A DNA stretch of 64,000 nt from contig JAJFGL010000011.1 in assembly GCA_021776135.1 (NCBI GenBank), forward strand, positions 1 through 64,000. The letters run 5' to 3'. The translations under genes and the position numbers were made by a program. How positions within the stretch are numbered: the first letter of the stretch is position 1; each line of letters begins with the position of its first letter. The notes beneath the pieces were generated by a model. That model worked only from the letters and a program-made list of their open reading frames with translations. It was not told the DNA's origin and did no database searches. This document shows, one piece after another, positions 16,934 through 26,767 of the stretch. Origin of the DNA: Kiloniellaceae bacterium. GTDB lineage: Bacteria; Pseudomonadota; Alphaproteobacteria; Kiloniellales; J153.

Positions 16934-18610
16934 TTATTCGCCGTAATCGCGCGCCGCCGCTTGCGGAGAGACGAAACCGTCGCGGACATCCTTGGCGATC
17001 GAGTTTTTCGCGCGCTTCCTGGGCTCGCCCAGGCCGCCGCCGCCCGGCATTTCAAGAATCAGGCGGTCGCCGGCGGGAATAGTTTGGCGGCCTTTGCCCG
17101 ATAGCTCGGCGCCGGAGCCGAGGCTCAGGCGTCCGCTTGCGCCCGCCGCCCCGCCGCCCCGGCCGCGCGGCGGATGATCGATGCGGTCGAAAAGGGCGGA
17201 GACCGCGAAGGGCGCGCCCTGGGCGTGGGCGATCTCCATGACTTGTCCGGCGCCGCCCCGGTGTTCGCCGGCGCCACCCGAATCCTCGCGGTACTCTTTG
17301 TGCCAGATTATGAGGGGCGTGATGGTTTCGTTGATTTCGACCGGCGTGTTGCGCACACCCGAGGGAAAGGCGGTGGCGTTCAGGCCGTCCTGACCCGGCC
17401 GGCCGCCGGTGCCGCCGTTATGAAACATGGAGATGGTGAAGGGCGGCGCCTCCAAGCCTTCGCCACCGCCTTCGTTGTCGTCGGCCACGCCGTGGCCGCC
17501 GAGCAGAGCCGCGATCCAAAGGCAAGAGGTGCCCTCCGCCGGCACCGCTTCGGGTTTGGCTTGATAGAGACAGCCGAGCACCACGTCGGGCAGCATCTGG
17601 CCAACCACATGGCGCGCGGTCACGGCGCAAGGTTCCGGCGCGTTGAGGATCGAACCTTTGGGCGCGCTCACGCGCACCGGCGCTAAGGAACCGGCATTGT
17701 TAGGCACCGCGCCGCCGATCACGCAGCGCACCCCGAAGGAAGCATAAGCCTGGGTATAGGTAAGCGGCACGTTGATGCCATAGGCGGAGGTCGGCGAGGT
17801 GCCGGTGAAATCCACGTCGATGCCGCTTTCGCCGATGGTCATGCTTGCTACCAGATCGATGGGTTTTTCGAAGCCGTCGATGCGCATGGCGTTTTCGTAA
17901 ACCCCAAAGGGCAGGGCGCGGATTTCATCCAGCATGGCCTGGCGCGAGGTCTCGATAATGCTCTCGGCCAGGTCATCGAGGGTTTCGAGCTTGAACTCGC
18001 CCATCATCTCGATCAAACGCCGGCAGCCGGTCTCGTTACACACTGCCAGGGAATAGAGATCGCCCTCGACCTGCACCGGCTCGCGGACATTGGCGCGCAC
18101 GATTTCAAGCAGCGACTCATTCATGACACCGGCCTTGGCCAGCACCATGATGGGCAGCCGAATGCCTTCCTCGTAAACCTGGCGCGCGTCGGCGCTGAAA
18201 CCGCGCCCGCCCACATCGACCACATGAGAGGTCGAGGCAAAGAGCGCCACCACGCGCCCCTTCAGGAAGGCCGGCGTGACCACGGTAAAGTCGTGGGTGT
18301 GCCCGGTGCCCAGCCAGGGGTCGTTGGTGATGTAAACGTCGCCTTCCGCCATGGACGCCGCCGGAAAGCGGTCCAGAAAAAACCCGACCGAGGCGGCCAT
18401 GGCATTGACGTGCCCCGGCGTGCCGGTCACCGCCTGGGCCAACATGCGGCCCTGCAAGTCGAAAACCCCGGCGGAAAGATCGCCCGCTTCGCGCACCGAG
18501 GTCGAGAACGCCGTGCGGATCAAAACCTGCGCCTGTTCCTCGACCACCGACAGCAAGCGGTTCCACATGATCTGGCGTCGAACTTGTTCCAAGGCGGAAG
18601 TTTCAGTCAT
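16934..18610 (-). CDS. hyuB: Hydantoinase B/oxoprolinase family protein
   Basis: This 558-residue product is a HyuB-type subunit. Together with HyuA these enzymes hydrolyse five-membered lactams (N-methylhydantoin, 5-oxoproline) with ATP, and related complexes carboxylate acetone. The family signature is clear: RTAFSTSVREAGDLSAGVFD near the N-terminus, GDVYITNDPWLGTGHTHDF with the putative metal residues, and a Gly-rich GGGGLGEP near the C-terminus. Its start overlaps the hyuA stop by 8 bases, so the subunits are translationally coupled. Sequence alone does not fix the substrate. Confidence 0.92.
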   Translation of the reverse strand: MTETSALEQVRRQIMWNRLLSVVEEQAQVLIRTAFSTSVREAGDLSAGVFDLQGRMLAQAVTGTPGHVNAMAASVGFFLDRFPAASMAEGDVYITNDPWLGTGHTHDFTVVTPAFLKGRVVALFASTSHVVDVGGRGFSADARQVYEEGIRLPIMVLAKAGVMNESLLEIVRANVREPVQVEGDLYSLAVCNETGCRRLIEMMGEFKLETLDDLAESIIETSRQAMLDEIRALPFGVYENAMRIDGFEKPIDLVASMTIGESGIDVDFTGTSPTSAYGINVPLTYTQAYASFGVRCVIGGAVPNNAGSLAPVRVSAPKGSILNAPEPCAVTARHVVGQMLPDVVLGCLYQAKPEAVPAEGTSCLWIAALLGGHGVADDNEGGGEGLEAPPFTISMFHNGGTGGRPGQDGLNATAFPSGVRNTPVEINETITPLIIWHKEYREDSGGAGEHRGGAGQVMEIAHAQGAPFAVSALFDRIDHPPRGRGGGAAGASGRLSLGSGAELSGKGRQTIPAGDRLILEMPGGGGLGEPRKRAKNSIAKDVRDGFVSPQAAARDYGE

Positions 18611-20696
18611 GAATATTTCTCCGTTCCAGCACGATATAACCGAGCGCGTTCACGCTGGCCTCGAAGCTGGGCGAGACCACAGTTGTGGTTTGATCCTCGG
18701 CAATCAGGGCCGGGCCGGGGATCTTGACCCCCGGTTGGAGGTCGGCGCGCCGGTGGATCGGGGTGTCGAGTTCCTTGGCCTGGCCGGGGTCGAAGACGGC
18801 GCGCCGGGCGGCGGCTTGGGGCGCGGCGATGTCCGCTGGCGATTCCGCCAGGGCCTCCGGCGCCGGAACTTGAGTCTGTATGCTCAGGGTCCAGCTCAGA
18901 ATTTCGATATCCAGGTCCGGGATCGTGCGGCTGTAGAGGGCGGTGTAAGCCTTGTCGAAGCTGGTCTTCAGGATCGCCGCGTCCGCCGCGCTCAGGGGCC
19001 GGACCGGCACCGCGACGTTGATCTCGTGGCCCTGGCCCAGGTAACGCATGTAGGCGCTACGGGTCTCGGTCAAGTCCTGTCCGGGCGCCGCCGGTTGAAC
19101 CACGGCCAGGGCCTCTTCGTGCATGTCGCCGAGGACCGCGTTGGCGGCCTCGGGATCGAAATCCGACAGGCGCTCGTAGCGGCTGCGTACCACCTCATAG
19201 GCGATGGGCGCGCGCAGGAAACCGATGGCCGAGCCGACCCCGGCGCCGCTCGGTATCAAAATCCGGTCGAGGCCGAGTTTTTCGCCCAAGCGCGCCGCGT
19301 GCAGCGGCGCGGCGCCGCCGAAGGCGATTAGGGTTCGGCCGGCGATCTCCTTGCCCCATTCGATGGCATGGACCCGCGCGGCATTGGCCATGTTCTCGTC
19401 CACCACCTCGGCGATGGCGAAGGCCGCCGCCGGGCCGTTGAGTTCAAGCGGCGCCAGCACCCTCTCGATAGCCTCGGCCGCCGGGGCGGGTGCGAGGGTG
19501 AAGGACCCCCCGGCGAAGCTGTCGGGATCGAGCCGGCCGAGCACCAAGTCCGCGTCGGTCACCGTGGAGTCGCGGCCGCCCCGGCCATAGCAGGCAGGAC
19601 CGGGTTCCGAGCCGGCGCTTTCGGGCCCGGCGTTGATCCGCTTCAGGGAATCGACCCAGGCGATGGAGCCGCCACCGGCGCCGATCTCGACCATCTCGAT
19701 GGCCGGGATGCGGATCGGCAGGCCGCTGCCTTTCAGAAAGCGGTACACCCGAGCGACCTCGAAGCTGCGCGAGCTTAAGGGTTTCGCGTCGTCGATCAGG
19801 CAAATCTTGGCGGTGGTACCGCCCATGTCGAAGGACAGAACCCGGTCCAGGCCGCATTCCTCGGCGATGCGGCTGGCCAGGATGGCGCCCCCGGCGGGCC
19901 CGGATTCGACCAGGCGTATGGGAAAGCGTACCGCGGTCTCGAAGCCGGTCAAACCGCCGCCCGAGGTCATAAGCAGGAAGGGGCAGGTGAAGCCGCCCGC
20001 CCGCAGGGCCGCTTCCAGGCCGGTCAGGTAAGAGGCCATGAGCGGCCGCACATAGGCATTGGCGCAGGCGGTGGAAAGGCGCTCGTATTCGCGGATTTCG
20101 GGGCAGACCTCGCTGGAGAGGGTCAGGCTGACATCCGGCAGGGCATCGGCGAGGATCGCCGCGACCCGCTGTTCATGCGCCGGCTTGGCGTAGGAATGGA
20201 TGAGCCCGATGGCGATGCTTTCGATGCCGTGTTCGCGGACCAGGGGTATGAGCGTTTTTACCGAGACCTCATCCAGGGCCAGCAAGGTTTCCCCGGCGGC
20301 GTTCAGGCGCTCGCTCACCGGCCAGCGCAGATAGCGCGGCACCAGGGGGTCGGGCCGGTCGATGGCGATATCGTACTGGGCGAAGCGGTTTTCGTAGGCC
20401 ATCTCCAGGGAATCCCGGTGGCCTTCGGTGACGATCAGCGCGGTCCGGGCGCCCTTGCGTTCGATCAGGGCGTTGGTCGCCAGGGTGGTGCCATGAATAA
20501 TCAGGCCGACCTCGCCCGGCGCGATTGCCGCCTCGGCCATGACCTTGGCGATGCCCTCCAACACCCCGTCCTGGGGCTGCCGGGGCGTGGTCAGAACCTT
20601 GGCGGACAAGGTTCGCGCGCCCATTTCCAGGGCGACATCCGTAAAGGTGCCGCCAATATCGACGGCCAGGCGGGCTTGGCCCTTGGGCTTAGGCAT
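18603..20696 (-). CDS. hyuA: Hydantoinase/oxoprolinase family protein, subunit A
   Basis: HyuA is the ATP-binding partner of HyuB. The 697-residue protein opens with the actin-like phosphate motif DIGGTFTD (13-20). It has the HGTTLATNALIERKG segment, the second phosphate motif LSFDMGGTTAKICLID, and a VEIGAGGGSIAWVD adenosine-side motif. Length and layout are standard for N-methylhydantoinase A or the A half of 5-oxoprolinase. The frame is open 52 codons further upstream, but the ATG at 20696 lies right before the family motif and leaves a divergent promoter region for the TPP-enzyme genes. First gene of the operon hyuA-hyuB-ABM-GST-DAO. Confidence 0.92.
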   Translation of the reverse strand: MPKPKGQARLAVDIGGTFTDVALEMGARTLSAKVLTTPRQPQDGVLEGIAKVMAEAAIAPGEVGLIIHGTTLATNALIERKGARTALIVTEGHRDSLEMAYENRFAQYDIAIDRPDPLVPRYLRWPVSERLNAAGETLLALDEVSVKTLIPLVREHGIESIAIGLIHSYAKPAHEQRVAAILADALPDVSLTLSSEVCPEIREYERLSTACANAYVRPLMASYLTGLEAALRAGGFTCPFLLMTSGGGLTGFETAVRFPIRLVESGPAGGAILASRIAEECGLDRVLSFDMGGTTAKICLIDDAKPLSSRSFEVARVYRFLKGSGLPIRIPAIEMVEIGAGGGSIAWVDSLKRINAGPESAGSEPGPACYGRGGRDSTVTDADLVLGRLDPDSFAGGSFTLAPAPAAEAIERVLAPLELNGPAAAFAIAEVVDENMANAARVHAIEWGKEIAGRTLIAFGGAAPLHAARLGEKLGLDRILIPSGAGVGSAIGFLRAPIAYEVVRSRYERLSDFDPEAANAVLGDMHEEALAVVQPAAPGQDLTETRSAYMRYLGQGHEINVAVPVRPLSAADAAILKTSFDKAYTALYSRTIPDLDIEILSWTLSIQTQVPAPEALAESPADIAAPQAAARRAVFDPGQAKELDTPIHRRADLQPGVKIPGPALIAEDQTTTVVSPSFEASVNALGYIVLERRNIHD

Positions 20697-20828
20697 GTAA
20701 GACGTTTCCAGCGTGGGTTTTTTCAAACCTAGGAGACTACGGACCAGGGACGCAAGCACGGCGCTTGTCAGACCGGCCCCGTCAGCGCGATATATAGGGC
20801 TAAGCGGGCGTGGAGCGTTAGGAAACTC

Positions 20829-21356
20829 ATGGAACAGCCGGAGGCGGCACACTGGTCAAACGAGGTGCACGCGGTGCTTCGTGAGCACCAGGTGCGCCAG
20901 GTCGCCTATGTGCCCGATGCCGGGCACCGCGAACTGATCGTCAAATGCGGGCGCGACGCCGCCATGACCGCCGTGACCCTGACCACGGAAGAGGAAGGCA
21001 TCGCGCTTCTGGGCGGCGCCTGGCTGGGCGGGCAACGCGGCGTGTTGTTGATGCAAAGCAGCGGCGTCGGGAACTGTGTGAACATGCTTTCCCTGGCCAA
21101 GACCTGCGGCTTTCCCCTGCTTATTCTGGTGACCATGCGCGGCCAGTGGGGCGAGTTCAATCCTTGGCAGGTGCCCATGGGCCAGGCCACGCCGGAGGTT
21201 CTGCGCGCCACCGGCACGATTGTTTTCGAGACGGATAAGGCGGCGGAGATCGGCGAAACCGTCGAGGCCGCCGCGCGCATGGTGTTCAACGGCCCGGCCA
21301 GCGCCGCCGTGTTGATTTCTCAGCGTGTCCTCGGCGCCAAGACCTTCGGGAAGTGA
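20829..21356 (+). CDS. TPP-binding decarboxylase alpha subunit (sulfopyruvate/phosphonopyruvate decarboxylase-like)
   Basis: This 175-residue protein corresponds to the pyrimidine-binding half of a split thiamine-diphosphate enzyme. It carries the catalytic Glu region LTTEEEGIALLGGAWLGG and the MQSSGVGNCVNMLS segment typical of the alpha subunit of sulfopyruvate decarboxylase (ComD) and of phosphonopyruvate decarboxylases. With the next gene it should decarboxylate a 2-oxo acid; the substrate cannot be read from sequence. The gene is divergent from hyuA across 132 bases. Confidence 0.85.
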   Translation: MEQPEAAHWSNEVHAVLREHQVRQVAYVPDAGHRELIVKCGRDAAMTAVTLTTEEEGIALLGGAWLGGQRGVLLMQSSGVGNCVNMLSLAKTCGFPLLILVTMRGQWGEFNPWQVPMGQATPEVLRATGTIVFETDKAAEIGETVEAAARMVFNGPASAAVLISQRVLGAKTFGK

Positions 21357-21361
21357 GGACC

Positions 21362-21949
21362 ATGACCCGCAGCGAAGCCTATCCCCTGCGCCGTCGCGAT
21401 GTGGTGCGGCGCCTGCTCGCCGAAGCGGGCGATCTTCTGGTCGTGACCGGCCTGGGCGCGCCCAGCTGGGACGCGACGGCGGCCGGTGACCGCGACCTGA
21501 CATTCCCCTTGTGGGGCGCCATGGGCGCGGCGGCCATGATGGGCCTGGGCCTGGCCCTGGCGCAGCCGGAGCGGCGGGTTCTGGTCATCACCGGCGACGG
21601 GGAAATGCTCATGGGCCTGGGTGCCCTGGCCAGCATCGCGGTGCAGGGGCCCAGGAACCTGGCGATCGCGGTGCTCGACAATGAACGCTATGGCGAAACC
21701 GGGATGCAGACGACCCACACCGCCGGCCCCTGCGATTTGGCGGCCATGGCCATAGGCGCCGGGTTTCCGGCCGCCGCCGATATTTTCGACGAGGACGCCT
21801 TGGCCGAGGCCCTGCCTCGTATACGCAGCGAGCCCGGCCCCCTGTTTTTCAACATCAAGGTCCGGGCCGAAGAGTTACCCCTGGTCCTGCCGCCCAAGGA
21901 CGGCGCTTTCCTGAAAACCCGTTTCCGCGCCGCCTTGCTGGATAACTAG
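21362..21949 (+). CDS. TPP-binding decarboxylase beta subunit
   Basis: This protein of about 195 residues is the diphosphate-binding half of the split enzyme. The thiamine-diphosphate motif begins at ITGDGEMLMGLGAL and ends with the metal-binding Asn in LDNERYGETG. It matches ComE-like beta subunits. The ATG at 21362 has GTGAGGACC just upstream as ribosome site; a GTG at 21353 overlapping the alpha stop is the alternative and adds 3 residues. The 3' end overlaps the ubiG stop on the other strand by 4 bases. Confidence 0.86.
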   Translation: MTRSEAYPLRRRDVVRRLLAEAGDLLVVTGLGAPSWDATAAGDRDLTFPLWGAMGAAAMMGLGLALAQPERRVLVITGDGEMLMGLGALASIAVQGPRNLAIAVLDNERYGETGMQTTHTAGPCDLAAMAIGAGFPAAADIFDEDALAEALPRIRSEPGPLFFNIKVRAEELPLVLPPKDGAFLKTRFRAALLDN

Positions 21950-22713
21950 GTTTTCACCGCGAAGACCATGTAGTTGACGTCCAGGTCCTGGGTCAGGCGC
22001 CAGCGCCCGTCCAGCGGGTTGTAGCCGGCCCCGGTCATGGCTTCGATCTCCAGGCCGGTGCCGCGTAAATGGGCGGCCAGTTCCGAGGGGCGCAGGAACT
22101 TATTCCAATCATGGGTGCCGCGCGGCAGCCAGCGCAGGACATATTCCGCGCCCACGATGGCCAGCAGATAGGATTTCGGGGTCCGGTTCAGGGTCGCGAT
22201 AATGCTCGACCCCCCCGGCGCGGCCAGGGCGGCGCAGGTCTTCAGGAAGGCGCCCGGCGCCGCCACATGTTCGACCACCTCCATGTTGAGAACCACGTCG
22301 AAGCTCTCGCCCGCCTGGGCCAGATCCTCTGCCAGGACATGACGGTAATCGATCTCCAAGCCGGCTTCGGCCGCGTGGTGCCCGGCAACGGCGATATTCT
22401 CCCCGGCGGCGTCTATTCCGGTGACCCGCGCACCCAGGCGGGTCAGCGGCTCGCACAGAAGCCCGCCGCCGCATCCGATATCCAGGAGTCTAAGGCCCTC
22501 CAGCGGACGGGACGCCAGGGGATCGCGGCCCAGGTGCTTGCACACCCGGTCGCGGATAAAGCGCAGGCGAAGCGGGTTTAGCTGGTGCAGGGGCCGGAAC
22601 TTGCCGTCCGGATCCCACCAGGCTTCGGCCATGGCGGCGAACTTCGCGACCTCCTGGGGATCGACGCTGCTGAGCTGGGCTGGCCGGTTTTGTGATCCGC
22701 GCGCCGGGGTCAT
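21946..22713 (-). CDS. ubiG: Ubiquinone biosynthesis O-methyltransferase UbiG
   Basis: UbiG performs both O-methylations of ubiquinone synthesis with S-adenosylmethionine. The 255-residue protein shows the UbiG start VDPQEVAKFAAMAEAWWDP, the NPLRLRFI segment, the SAM motif LDIGCGGGLLCEPL, and the post-motif EVVEHVAAPGAFL. The closing LDGRWRLTQDLDVNYMVFA is also typical. It is monocistronic and divergent from lysC, the usual partner arrangement in alphaproteobacteria. Confidence 0.95.
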   Translation of the reverse strand: MTPARGSQNRPAQLSSVDPQEVAKFAAMAEAWWDPDGKFRPLHQLNPLRLRFIRDRVCKHLGRDPLASRPLEGLRLLDIGCGGGLLCEPLTRLGARVTGIDAAGENIAVAGHHAAEAGLEIDYRHVLAEDLAQAGESFDVVLNMEVVEHVAAPGAFLKTCAALAAPGGSSIIATLNRTPKSYLLAIVGAEYVLRWLPRGTHDWNKFLRPSELAAHLRGTGLEIEAMTGAGYNPLDGRWRLTQDLDVNYMVFAVKT

Positions 22714-22789
22714 GGGTACCTTCGGTTAGAATATTATGACTAGTATCCATAGTCGCCCGCCTGGCGGGGGGCAAGCGGACAGCCCGGCC

Positions 22790-22819
22790 TTGAGCTAACT
22801 TGAAACGCCTTGGTATAAG
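22790..22819 (+). promoter_or_regulatory. Candidate lysC promoter with start point at or next to the ATG
   Basis: TTGAGC at 22790-22795 and TATAAG at 22814-22819 are separated by 18 bases. A start 6-8 bases downstream of the -10 would fall at or beside the lysC ATG (22826). No Shine-Dalgarno precedes that ATG. The message could therefore be leaderless. Pattern reading only. Confidence 0.4.
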
Positions 22820-22825
22820 CACGCC

Positions 22826-24046
22826 ATGGACCGCATAGTGATGAAATTCGGCGGCACGTCGCTCGCAGATCTGGATCTGATTCGCGAGACCGCGCGCCGG
22901 GTCAAGGCCGAGGCCGAGGCCGGCCACGAGGTCGCGGTGGTGGTTTCCGCCATGTCGGGGGTTACCAACCGCCTGGTTGACTATGTCGACCGGGCGGCGA
23001 AGCTGTTCGACCTGCGTGAATACGATGTGGTCGTGTCGGCGGGCGAACAGATTACCAGCGGTCTTCTGGCGGTCATGCTGCAGGACATGGGGGTGCCGGC
23101 GCGATCCTGGCTCGGCTGGCAAATTCCCCTGCTGACCGACGAGGCGCACGGCAACGCGCGTATCGAGAACGTCGATACGAGCGAAATCGTGCGCCGCTTT
23201 TCCGAGGGCCAGGTCGCGGTGGTCGCCGGTTTCCAGGGTGTCGACGTCCAGGGCCGGGTGACCACCCTGGGCCGGGGCGGTACGGATACCTCGGCGGTCG
23301 CCCTTGCCGCCGCCCTGGGGGCGCGCCGCTGCGACATCTATACCGATGTCGATGGGGTTTACACTTCTGACCCCCGGATCGTCGCCAAGGCGCGCAAGCT
23401 CGACAAAGTCACATACGAGGAAATGCTCGAAATGGCGTCCCTGGGCGCCAAGGTGCTGCAGACCCGCTCGGTCGAGCTGGCGATGAAACACCGGGTCAGG
23501 CTGCGGGTATGTTCCAGCTTCGATGACTCGGCGGGCACCCTAGTCGTGGATGAGGATGAAATCGTGGAAAAGGCAATCGTAAGCGGCATCGCCTATAGCC
23601 GGGACGAGGCAAAGGTGACGCTGATCAATGTTCCCGACCAGCCGGGCACCGCGGCAGGCATATTCGGGCCGCTGGCCGACGCCGGGATCAATGTCGACAT
23701 GATCGTTCAAAACGCCGCCGTGGACGAAAAAACCACCGGCATGACCTTCACGGTGCGCAAAACCGACCTCGACCGCGCGGTTAAGGTGCTCGAGCGGGCG
23801 CAGCCGGACCTGGGCTACGGGGAACTCAGCGCCGATCCCAATGTGGTCAAGGTCTCGGTTATCGGGGTCGGTATGCGGTCCCACGCCGGGGTCGCGCAAA
23901 GCATGTTCAAGACCCTGTCCGAGAAGGGCATCAATATTCAGGTCATCTCGACCTCGGAAATCAAGGTCAGCGTCCTGGTGGCCGAAGAATACACGGAATT
24001 GGCGGTCCGCAGTCTCCATACGGCCTATGGCCTGGACGCGGACTAG
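22826..24046 (+). CDS. lysC: Aspartate kinase
   Basis: Aspartate kinase phosphorylates aspartate, the entry step to lysine, threonine and methionine. The 406-residue protein begins with the kinase motif VMKFGGTSLADLD, has the GRGGTDTSAVALAAAL segment, and ends with two ACT domains (VPDQPGTAAGIFGPLADAGI and GVGMRSHAGVAQSMFKTLSE) that bind feedback inhibitors. The length fits a monofunctional class with tandem ACT domains. It is divergent from ubiG and stands before rodZ. Confidence 0.96.
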   Translation: MDRIVMKFGGTSLADLDLIRETARRVKAEAEAGHEVAVVVSAMSGVTNRLVDYVDRAAKLFDLREYDVVVSAGEQITSGLLAVMLQDMGVPARSWLGWQIPLLTDEAHGNARIENVDTSEIVRRFSEGQVAVVAGFQGVDVQGRVTTLGRGGTDTSAVALAAALGARRCDIYTDVDGVYTSDPRIVAKARKLDKVTYEEMLEMASLGAKVLQTRSVELAMKHRVRLRVCSSFDDSAGTLVVDEDEIVEKAIVSGIAYSRDEAKVTLINVPDQPGTAAGIFGPLADAGINVDMIVQNAAVDEKTTGMTFTVRKTDLDRAVKVLERAQPDLGYGELSADPNVVKVSVIGVGMRSHAGVAQSMFKTLSEKGINIQVISTSEIKVSVLVAEEYTELAVRSLHTAYGLDAD

Positions 24047-24218
24047 CCTCAGCGGGTGGGCCCTGTTAAAAGACTGGTAATACCGGGAATGGTAAAAACT
24101 CCGGTAACTTGGCCTGACGGTACCTTTTTCCCCGGCTAGAGGGGCGGCGGGTGCGCTGAATTTACAGGCCAAAAAATGTACTTTTGAGGCCACGCTTGGC
24201 CGATGGCGGTGATTTTCC

Positions 24219-25514
24219 GTGACTTTCATACATAAGAAAGAAGATACCGTTCGCGTCGCGAGTCCGGGCGCGGAACCGGCCTCGGGCCAGCGTGAGAGCG
24301 TCGCCAGCGTTTTGAGCCGGGCGCGGGAGCGTCACGGCCAGAACATCCGCGCCGTATCCCAGACCCTGCGAATTCGCCAAGCTTATCTCGAGGCCCTTGA
24401 ATCCGGCGAGAGCGAAAAGCTGCCGGGTATGGCTTATGCCCTTGGATTCTTACGCACCTACGCCGATTACCTGGGCCTCAATGCCGACAACATCGTCGAT
24501 CGCTTCAAGGAAGAAGTTCAGGCGACCGACCGGCCGACGGAGCTGATATTTCCCGAACCGGTCATCGAGGGCCGTATCCCGGGCGGGGCGATTATTCTCA
24601 TTTCGATCGCGCTGCTCATGACCGCCTACGGCGGTTGGTTCTATCTGACCAATCAGGGCCGTTCCCTCGCCGACCTGGTCCCGGCGCTGCCCGAACAAAT
24701 CCAGGCCCTTATGGATAGCGAAGAGGTCGAATCCGCGCCGGCCGCGCCGGAAACCCCCGTAGCCGAGGCCCAGGCGCCTACGGAACCGGCGGAAGCGGTG
24801 GCGGAGGCCGCGCCCCAGCAAGCCGCGGCGGCCCCCGATCCGGCCCCGGTTGAAATCGAACCCCAAACCCGCATCGAAGCGGCGCCTGCCCCGGAGCCCG
24901 AGCCGGCCGAGGCGGCCGCCACGGCGGCGACGGAAGCCATAGCGCCGGAGCCCCAAGCGCCGGAGCGGATCGCCGCGCCGGCCGAAACGGCTCGGGACGT
25001 GGTTCAAGCCCAGGCTGAAACCGCGCCGGATGCTGTTTCCGCTCCTCCCTCCTCACCGGGCTCAGCGCCGCAACTCGCCGCATTGAACCGGGAAACGGAG
25101 CCGGTCCTAAACCAAGTAATCGAAGCCCAGGAATCGAACGATTCGATACACGGGCAGACCGTCGTCATTCCGGCGCCGCCCGCCGCCCCGCAAGATTTCG
25201 CGCAAGCCGGAGAAAGAGCCCCGCAGGTTTATGGCGAGGGTAATCGCGGCGCCAGAATCGTCCTTTACGCGCTGCACGATAGCTGGGTCCAGGTCCGGGA
25301 CAACCGGGACGCCTTGCTGCTGACCCGGGTGCTGCGCAGCGGCGATGTTTACCGGGTTCCCGATCAGGCGGGTCTCACCCTGCTGACCGGCAATGCCGGC
25401 GGTATCTTCCTGGAGGTCGATGGTGTCCGGCTCGAGCCCCTGGGACCGATCGGCGCGGTGCGCCGGCAAATCGCGCTCGACCCCTCTCTTTTGCTGTCGG
25501 GCAATACCCAGTAG
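24219..25514 (+). CDS. rodZ: RodZ-like HTH and DUF4115 domain protein
   Basis: RodZ links MreB to the inner membrane for cell-shape control. The 431-residue product has a cytoplasmic HTH_25 domain (about 28-95, with [20 protein letters not shown]), one transmembrane helix (about 121-143), a very long Ala/Pro/Glu-rich periplasmic linker (about 155-320), and a C-terminal DUF4115 beta domain with [15 protein letters not shown]. The GTG at 24219 is the likely start, with weak ribosome-site support. It stands directly before ispG, as in many proteobacteria. Confidence 0.88.
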   Translation: MTFIHKKEDTVRVASPGAEPASGQRESVASVLSRARERHGQNIRAVSQTLRIRQAYLEALESGESEKLPGMAYALGFLRTYADYLGLNADNIVDRFKEEVQATDRPTELIFPEPVIEGRIPGGAIILISIALLMTAYGGWFYLTNQGRSLADLVPALPEQIQALMDSEEVESAPAAPETPVAEAQAPTEPAEAVAEAAPQQAAAAPDPAPVEIEPQTRIEAAPAPEPEPAEAAATAATEAIAPEPQAPERIAAPAETARDVVQAQAETAPDAVSAPPSSPGSAPQLAALNRETEPVLNQVIEAQESNDSIHGQTVVIPAPPAAPQDFAQAGERAPQVYGEGNRGARIVLYALHDSWVQVRDNRDALLLTRVLRSGDVYRVPDQAGLTLLTGNAGGIFLEVDGVRLEPLGPIGAVRRQIALDPSLLLSGNTQ

Positions 25515-25612
25515 GCTTACAGCGCGCTCAGCGCCCCGGTCTTGAATTTTCACGGCCTAGGGCGCATGTTCACGCGCGCCCCCTCCGCCATTGGATTCGA
25601 GAGACCGCCAAA

Positions 25613-26749
25613 ATGAGCGTCCGGCCGTACCGCGATATACACCGCCGCAAAAGCCGCCAAATCCACGTCGGTCCCATCGCCGTGGGCGGCGATGCGCCGA
25701 TTTCCGTTCAGTCCATGACCAATACCCTGACCACGGACATACAAGCGACGGTCGAACAGATTCAGGCCATGGAGGCGGCCGGCGCCGATATCGTCCGCGT
25801 CTCCTGCCCCGACCGGGAATCGACCCAGGCGCTGCGGGAGATCGTCCGCCAGGTCCAGGCGCCGATCGTGGCCGATATTCACTTTCACTATAAGCGCGCC
25901 ATCGAGGCGGCGGAGGCCGGGGCCGCGTGCCTGCGGATCAATCCCGGCAATATCGGTTCCACCGAACGGGTTCGCGCCGTGGTTCAAGCGGCCAAGGATC
26001 ACGGCTGTTCCATGCGTATCGGCGTCAATGCCGGGTCCCTGGAAAAGGACCTGCTGGAAAAATACGGCGAGCCCTGCCCAGAGGCCATGGTGGAAAGCGC
26101 CCTCAACCACGCCCGGGTTCTGGAGGATCAGGATTTCTTCGAGTTCAAGATCTCCTGCAAGGCCTCGGATGTGTTCCTCGCGGTCGCCGCTTATCAGGGC
26201 CTGGCCGAGGCTTGCGACTACCCCCTGCACGTCGGGGTGACCGAGGCCGGGGGCCTGCGCGTCGGCACGGTCAAGTCGTCGATCGGCTTGGGCATGCTGC
26301 TGTGGTCCGGGATCGGCGATACCCTGCGGGTTTCGCTTTCCGCCGATCCGGTCGAGGAGGTCAAGGTCGGCTTCGACATGCTCAAGTCCCTCAACCTGCG
26401 CCACCGGGGCGTCAACGTGATCTCCTGCCCTTCTTGCGCGCGCCAGCAGTACGATGTCATCGCGACGGTTGAGGTTCTGGAACAGCGCTTGGCCCATATC
26501 ACCACGCCCATGACCGTTTCCGTCATCGGTTGCGTCGTCAACGGACCGGGCGAAGCGCGCGAGACCGATATCGGCTTCACCGGCGGCGGCAACGGAACCC
26601 ACCAGGTTTACATCGCCGGCCTGCCCGACCACCGCCTGAAGAACCAGGATATCGTCGATCATCTGGTCGGCCTGGTCGAAAAGAAGGCGGCGGAGATCGA
26701 AGCCGATAAGGCCGGGGCCGAAGCGCCGCCACGGCGCGCCGCGTCTTAA
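25613..26749 (+). CDS. ispG: 4-hydroxy-3-methylbut-2-enyl diphosphate synthase
   Basis: IspG (GcpE) is the 4Fe-4S enzyme of the penultimate MEP-pathway step to isoprenoids. The 378-residue protein has the TIM-barrel start [11 protein letters not shown] and the cluster ligands Cys272 and Cys275 (ISCPSCARQ) and Cys307 ([10 protein letters not shown]), with Glu314 as the family's extra ligand. The intergenic distance to rodZ is about 100 bases and hisS follows after 18 bases. Confidence 0.96.
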   Translation: MSVRPYRDIHRRKSRQIHVGPIAVGGDAPISVQSMTNTLTTDIQATVEQIQAMEAAGADIVRVSCPDRESTQALREIVRQVQAPIVADIHFHYKRAIEAAEAGAACLRINPGNIGSTERVRAVVQAAKDHGCSMRIGVNAGSLEKDLLEKYGEPCPEAMVESALNHARVLEDQDFFEFKISCKASDVFLAVAAYQGLAEACDYPLHVGVTEAGGLRVGTVKSSIGLGMLLWSGIGDTLRVSLSADPVEEVKVGFDMLKSLNLRHRGVNVISCPSCARQQYDVIATVEVLEQRLAHITTPMTVSVIGCVVNGPGEARETDIGFTGGGNGTHQVYIAGLPDHRLKNQDIVDHLVGLVEKKAAEIEADKAGAEAPPRRAAS

Positions 26750-26767
26750 TACGTTCGGAGATCTAGC

